Positions 7,201-13,208 of a stretch of 20,158 nt of DNA are shown here, one piece after another. The stretch is from CAYMDJ01 sp964537525 (GTDB lineage: Archaea > Aenigmatarchaeota > Aenigmatarchaeia > QMZP01): contig CAZIAB010000011.1 of NCBI GenBank assembly GCA_964537525.1, positions 1 to 20,158 of the forward strand, written 5' to 3'. The notes below the pieces were generated by a model. The model saw only the letters and a list, made by a program, of their open reading frames with translations. It was not told where the DNA came from and did no database searches. A program made the translations under genes and the position numbers. The stretch's first letter is position 1. Each line of letters opens with the position of its first letter.

Positions 7201-7461
7201 CCCGCACCTGTAGACATAGGATTCCAGAACCCTCACGCCCCCAGTTGCGTTGGAAATAGAAACCGTGACGCTTGCGGACGCCCCGGGATTCTTGACCGTG
7301 ACAGACTTCTTCACGAACCCGGAATATTCCATTCCTATCGGAGGGCCGGACTGCGCGCCGCCGTAATATATGCTCACCTCTGTCGCCCCGGCGACCGGGA
7401 GGGTAAGGATTAGGTACGAAGCAATTATCGCAAATATCTCTGCAGAAAGCTTCCAGTCCAT
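4297..7461 (-). CDS. Giant Cys-rich surface protein B (tandem paralogue, C-terminal membrane anchor)
   Basis: I recognise no named family for this 1,054-aa protein. A signal peptide (WKLSAEIFAIIASYLILTLPVAGA, likely cut before TEVSIYY) leads to a beta-rich extracellular region. Four eight-cysteine modules of the form CGxxxC...E...CCxDCxCPxGxYCD...C lie at bases 6577-6681, 6088-6216, 5563-5685 and 5038-5163 (protein order), separated by predicted Ig-like beta domains. About eleven N-glycosylation sequons are present. A short helical/coiled segment precedes one transmembrane helix (about 970-988), then a ~65-residue, largely charged tail ending ALTEIPPPK. ATG 7461 was chosen over a GTG at 7476 because GGGTG lies 8 nt before it and the N-terminus aligns with the paralogue. 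It is the third gene of the operon, 48 nt after the paralogue, and probably a disulfide-stabilised glycosylated surface component. Confidence 0.85.
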   Translation of the reverse strand: MDWKLSAEIFAIIASYLILTLPVAGATEVSIYYGGAQSGPPIGMEYSGFVKKSVTVKNPGASASVTVSISNATGGVRVLESYVYRCGGRDPRVCVNQVTPVKYEGNFVAEYLWSDVSGGVGYPQAANIMTLVRVKRLGGISWVGNWDIVTRSSELNFALDSREIGEIEIHAKASQFLGQIRYYVENFLMVPMNPDWIYKVVFRTATEIRGLESEEPPEFWVETVSGDELGSITNSYYFAFPKNDSGIMGSIALSLNPDYTCGDGTCEGYVDESQSNCCYDCGCPAGYYCDAAMVCKVSSAITMSLHGTPDTRVINCNEDHVIYIPVKVNNPPSDATAKSFRYRLAGHVEPTTCTEGSSGVFSCAVNVPAVGDCNTGDYSVGPNSITMVIGYSDGETIRTKELTASFPNVTIGSFECGNLACESGLGESQSSCCLDCMCPAGEYCDWGGAGSVPSDAKCKDPITDSDLYMVSIDPSHFYDQRYGANRADIVVGVKNSPLNLHLDSLSCEMGCSSGGGECESTCVVEDCEGYYESGEYRARCLLSFYVSGYDPLADYELSPVFTAEVRYSNGTGGVMEATMVRTFPAISIGGHWCGDNVCGADEDYLLCCYDCGCPTGYYCDTYDTGGPTSGDGCRNMDFGVDVDYVEDDMFQDSSIQHYLDISGHIPNYPSGTSVSGECMIQAGEFECMLICTRVESQYEAEYNFTCQMIIPPIDYVGSPYFHPATRELVLTQSMFSISHTYNEGPDKIIDAYDVPVDEIRINVTSHCGEGGCEENFDETQSSCCRDCGCSVYGEEYFCYTGHNPNGVCLPNSSILLEITGFEPDPTDCFIYREGQTCRITTSTLAHVSIVNPPAGVMAVDAYYSAVEQEDTPVLCNETGKNHYICPFALENVTVPGATEPGIANISVKTMMIINYKISNFTVTQSIEGEAELGINKEYTESVQDCISAIAAAERQIADLDKSMSETTMWQSVFSFLAILFMIMFIITRSPNFLVDSIISQQKAMEEGERHSDQGEQQEAIRLQIMEKREMCDSLDVPELTVAEGNALTEIPPPK
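5732..5804. repeat. 73-nt tract identical to 8963-9035
   Basis: This is a perfect 73-nt match between the two tandem surface-protein genes, bounded by mismatches on both sides. It encodes the segment around ELSPVFTAEVRYSNGTGG. Confidence 0.9.
6471..6601. repeat. 131-nt tract identical to 9705-9835
   Basis: This is a perfect 131-nt match to the paralogous gene at an offset of 3,234 bp. It covers the end of the first Cys module (CDAAMVCK) and the start of the following beta domain (HGTPDTRVINCNEDHV). Flanking sequence diverges at once on both sides, including at synonymous positions. Confidence 0.92.
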
Positions 7462-7509
7462 GTCCTGCACACCCACTTGATTATAACATGCCGATAAATG
7501 AGCAATGAA

Positions 7510-10500
7510 CTATGACGTGTGTATCGGCGGCAGCTCGGTGAGCCCGCCTCCCTGCGCCATGGCCAGCTCTGCAGTGGTCTGGGCGTCGCACATCGCAATC
7601 TTCTGCTGCTTCTGCGCCTCGAGCGCCGCTATCTGGTCGTCCTGGCTGCTCGCTGAATTCATCATGCTGAGCGCCGAGGTGAGGCACGTGAGAGCCAGCG
7701 TGAGCCACACGGTCTGGCACTTGCTGAAGCAGGTTATTATGAATATCACGAGGAATATCGCTGCCAGGACCATGAAGACAATCATCCATGTGTTGGTGCT
7801 GCTCTTCGAGCCCTCGAGCTTGGATATCTGGTTGTCTATGCTCTCAATCATCTTCTGGCACGACATCACGGATGTGGAGTAATTCTTGTTCACGGTGATG
7901 GATGTGGTGTCCTGGATGCTTTGCCACACTATGGCATCGTTCATCGCGTATTCGATGGTCATCTTCAGCGTAAGGGAGAGGTTCTCCGTCCCCTCTGACG
8001 CACCGTCAGGTATGTTCTCCAGCGCTATCGGGCACGTATACACGTTATCGTTCAGGGTCTCGAAGCACGAGATTGAGGTGTCGTTCTCCTGCGAGCTGGT
8101 CGAGTAGTATGACTCAACTATATCGATTCCCGCCGGAGGGTTAACGACCTCCGCGTCCACAAGCGTGTTTATGGTGACTATGCATTCCTCCCCCTCCTTG
8201 TATATTATGCAGTCCACGGGCTCTGGCTCATACCCTATTATCTCCATGATTATGCTGCTGTTCGGGAGGCAGGCGCCGTTCGGGTTCTTCCCGGTGTAGC
8301 AGAAATAGTCATTCCCATAGGTAGAACACCCACAATCCCTGCAGCAGGTTGCCTGCGTCTCATCGAGGTTGGTCTCGCAGCCACCCTCCCCGCAATGGGA
8401 GGTCACGTTGAGCCGTATGTCGCCGGCAGTGAAGTTGTAACCCTCCGTAACGTTGTCAGGACCATCGTTGTACACATGTATTATCGTGAAGGAATTTCCG
8501 GTCAGCGTTATTTCCCTCGTCTCTGGGTCATAGTAAGGGCTGCCTATATAGTCAATCGGGGGGATAATCATCTGGCACGTGAAGTTGTATTCCGTCCCGA
8601 TAGGAGAATCCTCCCTCATGCATATCACCGCGCACTCGAACTCTCCGTCCTGAATCTCACACTCTCCATACATTTCTGTACCGCTGGGATAGCCGGATAC
8701 TGTTCCTGGGATGTCAAGGTAGTGCTGTATTGATGAGTCCTGGAACAGCTTCCCCCCGACACTTTCCACCTCCACGGCAAAGTCCCTGTTCCTGCATCCG
8801 TCCCCGCTGCTGGGTCCGGTCCTGGTCTTGGTGTCACAGTACTGCCCCTCTGGACACCCACAGTCATAGCAGCACTTGTATGAACTCTCGTCGCTCCCGC
8901 ATACCACGTCACCGCACCAGTGCGCCCCTATCGAGATTATGGGAAAGGTGTTGGTAAGGGTCGCCTCCATCACCCCCCCTGTCCCGTTGCTGTACCTGAC
9001 CTCTGCAGTGAAGACGGGCGACAGCTCATAGTCAGTGAGGGGGTCGTAATTGGATATGATGAAATTCAGCTCACAGTCCCTGCTGAATATGCCTGGAACC
9101 GATTCATCTGTCACGCAGCTCTGGAGGGTGCACGTCGAGGCGCATATACCCTCGCTGCTCGAGCACTCCATCGTGCAGGAGAGGGAATCGAGGTGGAGGT
9201 TCAAGGGGCTGTTCTTTATGCTGACGACAATGTCAGGGGAATTTCCTGTAAGTGGCTGGTCGCTGAAGTGTGAAGGCTTTATGGAGCCGAGGTAGAGGTC
9301 GCCGTTGGCAAGAGGGTCCTTGCACTTCGCATCGCTGGGGACAGAACCGAACCCTCCCCAGTCACAGTATTTCCCTGCAGGACACATGCAATCGAGGCAG
9401 CAGTTTGACTGGCTTTCCCCGAGGCTCGATTCGCAGACCTCATTGCCGCACTCGAATGAGCCTATGGTGATGTCAGGGAAACCAACACTCATGCTCTTCG
9501 TGGCCTTTATTGCACCATTGGAATACTCTATTACCAAAGTTAAGCTGTTCGGACCGACCCAGTATTCCCCTGTGTCACAGTCCTCAACAGCAGGAACAAA
9601 GACGGCGCATGAGAATATCCCTCCAGAGCCCTTGGTGCAGGCCAATGACCTGACGCTCCCGCCAAGGCTCTGGGTGGCGCTCTTCACGGCCGCATCAGAG
9701 GGAAGGTTGTTCACCTTCACCGGTATGTATATCACATGGTCCTCGTTGCAGTTTATCACCCTGGTGTCAGGGGTCCCGTGCAGTGACATGGTTATCGCGC
9801 TGCTCACTTTGCACACCATTGCAGCATCGCAATAGGACCCTGCCGGGCAGCCACAATCGTAGCAGCAGTTGGACTGCCCCTCAGTCAGGTCGGTCTCGCA
9901 CCCGTATGCGCCGCACGTGTAATCAGGGTTCAGGTTCAGGGTTGAAGAGCCCAACACAACCGAGCCCTTGGGGAAGATGAAGCCATAGGTTTCTCCCACC
10001 GAAGTCAGCTCATTCCCGCTCACCACCTCCGCGTCGATGATTGGCATCTCTGATGATTTAAGAACATTAAGATCAGTGGCGGTCCTGAAGACAATCTTGG
10101 ATATCCATTTTGGGTTCATTGGCAGCATATAGAAGCTCTGTATGAAATACCTTATAGGGCTGATGAACTGCGACGCCTTCGCGTGCACCTCTATCTCGCT
10201 TATGTCCCTTGAATCCACGCTGAAGCTCGTCTCGCTGGTCCTCGTTATGACGTCCCAGTAACCCAGCCAAGAAACCCCCCCGTTCCTCTTGACCTTCACG
10301 AACGTCATGGTGTTTGCCACCTGAGGGTATCCTCCACCAACACTGACCTCTGACCATGCATACTCCGCGAGGAAGCTGCTGGCATAGGTGACAGGGCTGG
10401 CCTGGCTCAAACAGACAGAGGGGTTGCTGCCCTTGCACTTATACACATGCGCTTCAAGAATCATGCCATCAACTGTTGCGTTGGTGACAGAGAGGCTCAC

Positions 10501-10698
10501 GCTCGCAGACACCCCCGGGTTCTTTATTGTTAAGGATTTCTTCACCATCCCCGAATAATCCAGCACTATCGGGCTACCTGAAGGCGCGTTGTTATAATAT
10601 ATACTCACCTCGGTCGCCCCAGCGACAGGGAGCGTAAGGATTAGGTATGACGCCAGTATCGCAAACGCCTCGATGGAAAGTTTCAGGTTCATTTGCAT
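7510..10698 (-). CDS. Giant Cys-rich surface protein A (tandem paralogue, two C-terminal membrane segments)
   Basis: This 1,062-aa paralogue of the next gene aligns with it end to end. A signal peptide (LKLSIEAFAILASYLILTLPVAGA, cut before TEVSIYY) is followed by an N-terminal beta domain and four eight-cysteine modules at bases 9811-9915, 9322-9450, 8794-8916 and 8269-8394 in protein order, alternating with beta domains. It carries about ten sequons. Near the C-terminus are a short coiled stretch (IESIDNQISKLEG), two hydrophobic segments (about 971-989 and 996-1013, against one in protein B) and a Gln/Ala-rich tail ending LTELPPIHTS. ATG 10698 is preferred because GAGG lies 5 nt before it; ATG 10692 gives an ATGA overlap with the upstream stop and starts MNLKLS, matching the paralogue start. 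Upstream in-frame codons to 10794 lie inside the previous gene and were excluded. Function unknown. Confidence 0.85.
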   Translation of the reverse strand: MQMNLKLSIEAFAILASYLILTLPVAGATEVSIYYNNAPSGSPIVLDYSGMVKKSLTIKNPGVSASVSLSVTNATVDGMILEAHVYKCKGSNPSVCLSQASPVTYASSFLAEYAWSEVSVGGGYPQVANTMTFVKVKRNGGVSWLGYWDVITRTSETSFSVDSRDISEIEVHAKASQFISPIRYFIQSFYMLPMNPKWISKIVFRTATDLNVLKSSEMPIIDAEVVSGNELTSVGETYGFIFPKGSVVLGSSTLNLNPDYTCGAYGCETDLTEGQSNCCYDCGCPAGSYCDAAMVCKVSSAITMSLHGTPDTRVINCNEDHVIYIPVKVNNLPSDAAVKSATQSLGGSVRSLACTKGSGGIFSCAVFVPAVEDCDTGEYWVGPNSLTLVIEYSNGAIKATKSMSVGFPDITIGSFECGNEVCESSLGESQSNCCLDCMCPAGKYCDWGGFGSVPSDAKCKDPLANGDLYLGSIKPSHFSDQPLTGNSPDIVVSIKNSPLNLHLDSLSCTMECSSSEGICASTCTLQSCVTDESVPGIFSRDCELNFIISNYDPLTDYELSPVFTAEVRYSNGTGGVMEATLTNTFPIISIGAHWCGDVVCGSDESSYKCCYDCGCPEGQYCDTKTRTGPSSGDGCRNRDFAVEVESVGGKLFQDSSIQHYLDIPGTVSGYPSGTEMYGECEIQDGEFECAVICMREDSPIGTEYNFTCQMIIPPIDYIGSPYYDPETREITLTGNSFTIIHVYNDGPDNVTEGYNFTAGDIRLNVTSHCGEGGCETNLDETQATCCRDCGCSTYGNDYFCYTGKNPNGACLPNSSIIMEIIGYEPEPVDCIIYKEGEECIVTINTLVDAEVVNPPAGIDIVESYYSTSSQENDTSISCFETLNDNVYTCPIALENIPDGASEGTENLSLTLKMTIEYAMNDAIVWQSIQDTTSITVNKNYSTSVMSCQKMIESIDNQISKLEGSKSSTNTWMIVFMVLAAIFLVIFIITCFSKCQTVWLTLALTCLTSALSMMNSASSQDDQIAALEAQKQQKIAMCDAQTTAELAMAQGGGLTELPPIHTS
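8963..9035. repeat. 73-nt tract identical to 5732-5804
   Basis: Partner copy of the 73-nt identical tract, in the upstream paralogue. Confidence 0.9.
9705..9835. repeat. 131-nt tract identical to 6471-6601
   Basis: Partner copy of the 131-nt identical tract, in the upstream paralogue. Confidence 0.92.
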
Positions 10699-13025
10699 AT
10701 CAGCCTCGTATCGGTCTTTAGCTGGACAGGCCCGCTGTTGATGTAATCGACCAGGCCCGTGACGTCGCAGCACGTCATGCACGGTGACAGCCACTCACTA
10801 TCACCACAAGCACTATCACATCCCTGTGGGGTTCTGTCGCAGCACCCGGAGCCGTAGCTTGAGCCATCAGGGCACGTACAGAACATCTCCTTGGTATCGG
10901 ACTCTATCCCCACGTCATTCACGAATTCGAGCAGGTTATCGCAGCTGCAGGTCATGACCACGGTCTTCTGTATGACCTCGCTGCTTGATATGGGGTCTAT
11001 GTCACATGTTGCAAGATAGCTCGTCAGGCACGACTTCTCGGAATCGCTCACCTGGTAGTTATTCCCGGTCTTCGTCTCTGACCTCGGCATGTTTATGTAG
11101 ACCTCGTCCTCGTTCCTGTCAAGATTGTAGCTGGTTATCATCCCGCCCGCCTCCCTGCTCGTGTAGGGATTGAACACCGTCCCCTCAACAGAATGCTGCC
11201 CTGACATTATGTATTTGACTGTCCTGTTCTCTAAAACCCCGGAGGCGCAGTCTATGCTGCACTGCTGGCAGGCCTCCCTCACATCTCCCATGTTCTCTGT
11301 GTTTATGTCGTTTGAATGCTCTGTGCAGAACTGGCAAGCTTCGGAATCCATGCAGTCGGGGTCTATGCTGCTGCTGTCGATGTTTGTTATAGGAAGCGTG
11401 ACAGTCGGCTTGTGCGAGGGCGTGAACTCCACGTACATGTATTCCTTGTCCATGAGGTCGGTCTCGCACCTTATCCTGGTGTCAGTGGCGTAGCCGGTGT
11501 TGCACGAGCCGCATGCCGTGCATGTCTGCCAGCCCGTTCCAAGATAGGGCTTGTAATCGATGAATATCTTTACCTCCCTGAAGTGCGCGGTGAAGAAAGG
11601 AATCCTGTGAAGGACGTAAACACTGTCAATCTCACTGTTCGTTATCTCCTCCTCGAGGTAGTATTCGTACGTGTCGTTCTTGTATATGCTCAGGTCACCG
11701 AAGCATGCTGACGGGCCGGAGACAAGGCCGTTGGCGTCGCTGTACCCCACAGGGCAGTCACCGAACGCAACGAATGCTCCCACTATCGGATTCGAGAGGT
11801 CATCGATGACCCTCATATTCACCGAGCACTGCAAATCCTCGCACTCTCCCTGCCCGGGAGCGGTTATGCTGCTGCACGACCCCGGATACATCTGCAGGCC
11901 CTGGCTCTCTACAAAAACGTGGCTCGCGAAATTGAAGAAGTTGCCAGTTTCCACGTCCTTTACGCTTACTATGAGCGGGTAATCAACGTCATACCCCATA
12001 TTGAACTCCTGGACACAGACCGGCGGGGTCAGGACGCTTGATGTCACGAGGGGCTTGTTGTTCGTGACCATTATAACATTATGAGTGTCAAAGGCGAAAT
12101 TGTCAGCCATGCGCAGGTATATGTCAAGGTCCCTGTACTCCTCCCCGTTCAGCGCCTGTATGGCAAAAATCTTCGGAATCCCATAATCGGTCGTCATGAC
12201 ATCCCACCACCTCAGCTGGGTTATCACGTAATTGATGAGGTCATAGAGATGCCTGTTTATCTGCTCAGGGTCCCTGTGAAGGACCTGGCCGCACTCGGTA
12301 AGGACCCCGCTCGTGGGAAGCCTCCCGAAGCCGTCCGGCTCGACCGTAGAGAAATAGACGCCGTATATCGTGAAGATTTCCATGTTCCTTTTCGCTGCAT
12401 TGTCCTTCGCATAGTCGCTCGCAAACCTTATTATCTCACCGAACCTCGTGTCTATGCTGTGCTTGTAGGGATGATACTGCGCAGGCATGTCATACCCGTC
12501 AACCCTTGTCGGGAGGGTGACCGAGACGTCAATCCTCTTTGCCTCACCCTTGTTCCAGCCCAGGATGTTGGCATCGACAGAAACCGAGTTGGCATCAAAG
12601 GTGACGTTCTTGCCGAAGAGATCGCTCACCTCCCTTATGTTGTCCTTTATATGCTTCGCTACAGAGAGCTCGAAGTTCCTTGTTATCTCGTCCTTCGTAA
12701 GCGAATAATCATTCTCGCACATCTGCCAGTATGCCACCCCTGACATCATGAACTGCACGTTAGGCGCGTCCCTCCAGGACTTCCCGGTTATTGACGGGTC
12801 ATCGAGATACCCTCCGTGCCTCTCCATGACCCTCAGCGTCTGCTCGACGCCGTCCTTTATCACACCGAGGACCATGGTGCTGACCGCTGCCTGCTTCTCG
12901 GCAACGCCGCCCGGTATCGGGCTCGCGAAGAAGTTGCTCCCGATTCCGGAGAAGAGGACGACTAGGAACAGGAATATGATTCCGAGGATTATGACCAGCT
13001 CCACCTGGCCCTTTCTCTTCTTCAT
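10689..13025 (-). CDS. Large secreted protein with class III (pilin-like) signal peptide and Cys-rich C-terminal half
   Basis: The 778-aa protein starts MKKRKGQVELVIILGIIFLF, the layout of an archaeal class III signal: basic n-region, KG-Q processing site, then a hydrophobic helix. It could be cut by a prepilin/archaellin peptidase and held through the helix. After this comes EKQAAVSTMVLGVIKDGVEQTLRV...GGYLDDP, which resembles large exported DPANN proteins that I recall as having a pilin-like start followed by a GGYI/GGYL motif. The first ~350 residues have few cysteines; the remainder is increasingly Cys-rich (TCTACGSC, CQFC, CQQCSIDC, CSCD, CTC, SGCCD, CMTCC). ATG 13025 was chosen because a TATA box about 28 bp upstream predicts a leaderless start there. 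It leads the three-gene operon, and its TGA overlaps the next gene's start region. Assembly into a surface structure with the paralogues is inference. Confidence 0.82.
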   Translation of the reverse strand: MKKRKGQVELVIILGIIFLFLVVLFSGIGSNFFASPIPGGVAEKQAAVSTMVLGVIKDGVEQTLRVMERHGGYLDDPSITGKSWRDAPNVQFMMSGVAYWQMCENDYSLTKDEITRNFELSVAKHIKDNIREVSDLFGKNVTFDANSVSVDANILGWNKGEAKRIDVSVTLPTRVDGYDMPAQYHPYKHSIDTRFGEIIRFASDYAKDNAAKRNMEIFTIYGVYFSTVEPDGFGRLPTSGVLTECGQVLHRDPEQINRHLYDLINYVITQLRWWDVMTTDYGIPKIFAIQALNGEEYRDLDIYLRMADNFAFDTHNVIMVTNNKPLVTSSVLTPPVCVQEFNMGYDVDYPLIVSVKDVETGNFFNFASHVFVESQGLQMYPGSCSSITAPGQGECEDLQCSVNMRVIDDLSNPIVGAFVAFGDCPVGYSDANGLVSGPSACFGDLSIYKNDTYEYYLEEEITNSEIDSVYVLHRIPFFTAHFREVKIFIDYKPYLGTGWQTCTACGSCNTGYATDTRIRCETDLMDKEYMYVEFTPSHKPTVTLPITNIDSSSIDPDCMDSEACQFCTEHSNDINTENMGDVREACQQCSIDCASGVLENRTVKYIMSGQHSVEGTVFNPYTSREAGGMITSYNLDRNEDEVYINMPRSETKTGNNYQVSDSEKSCLTSYLATCDIDPISSSEVIQKTVVMTCSCDNLLEFVNDVGIESDTKEMFCTCPDGSSYGSGCCDRTPQGCDSACGDSEWLSPCMTCCDVTGLVDYINSGPVQLKTDTRLICK

Positions 13026-13048
13026 ATAATATATTATTATAGGTTTGG

Positions 13049-13057
13049 TATATATTA
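13049..13057 (-). promoter_or_regulatory. TATA box of the surface operon; may also serve alaS
   Basis: TAATATATA on the minus strand is centred about 28 bp before the ATG at 13025, and no SD is present, so the first gene is probably leaderless. The element is near-symmetric (TATATATTA on plus). It is the only good TATA candidate upstream of alaS, which would then start near 13079 with a leader of about 130 nt. Confidence 0.55.
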
Positions 13058-13070
13058 AGAATAAACCCTT

Positions 13071-13090
13071 TTGTCCAAGCAAGCGGACAA
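13071..13090. promoter_or_regulatory. Inverted repeat, possible operator
   Basis: TTGTCC (13071-13076) and GGACAA (13085-13090) are perfect inverted arms with an 8-bp spacer. They lie upstream of the surface-operon promoter and over the start predicted for alaS. A regulator bound here could act on both directions; no regulator can be assigned. Confidence 0.4.
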
Positions 13091-13119
13091 TCGCGTCTCA
13101 CCTAAACAATGTGACGCGA
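13091..13119 (+). ncRNA. Structured segment of the putative alaS leader (hairpin 1)
   Basis: TCGCG (13091-13095) pairs with CGCGA (13115-13119). The inner part can form either TC/GA (contiguous 7 bp, TCGCGTC/GACGCGA) or TCAC/GTGA with a 2-nt bulge. The overlapping palindrome GAGACGTCTC (13118-13127) offers a competing fold. This may be a leader regulatory element or a small RNA; it matches no class I recognise. Confidence 0.35.
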
Positions 13120-13146
13120 GACGTCTCTGCGAGGGGTTGAAGGGGG

Positions 13147-13182
13147 ACGCAGAAAGCGTTTGCGGAAAAAACCTGCCGCAAA
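13147..13182 (+). ncRNA. Structured segment of the putative alaS leader (hairpins 2 and 3)
   Basis: ACGC/GCGT (13147-13150, 13156-13159) closes an AGAAA loop. It is followed directly by TTTGCGG/CCGCAAA (13159-13165, 13176-13182) around a 10-nt A-rich loop. The pair ends 26 nt before the alaS start region. Confidence 0.35.
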
Positions 13183-13208
13183 ACCCTGGCTAAGAAACAA
13201 GGAACAGG

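Noticed and set aside
7462..7476. GTG start 15 nt upstream for surface protein B
   Set aside because: The ATG at 7461 has GGGTG at 8 nt and its N-terminus aligns with the paralogue; the GTG extension lacks an SD.
4297..10698. Possible CRISPR or hypervariable repeat array from the repeated Cys modules
   Set aside because: The repeats are in-frame protein modules of different lengths at irregular distances, not short identical repeats with unique spacers.
10699..10794. 32-codon N-terminal extension of surface protein A
   Set aside because: It lies inside the upstream gene, has no similarity to the paralogue and would bury the signal peptide.
12081..12743. 220-codon plus-strand ORF inside the pilin-signal gene
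   Set aside because: No promoter or SD, and it lies antisense to a gene with a signal peptide and operon context; typical of antisense open frames in GC-rich wobble coding.
13091..13208. tRNA or box C/D or H/ACA guide RNA in the alaS leader
   Set aside because: No tRNA T-loop motif, no paired C and D boxes, and no clear pseudouridylation pocket next to an ACA box; left as unclassified structure.
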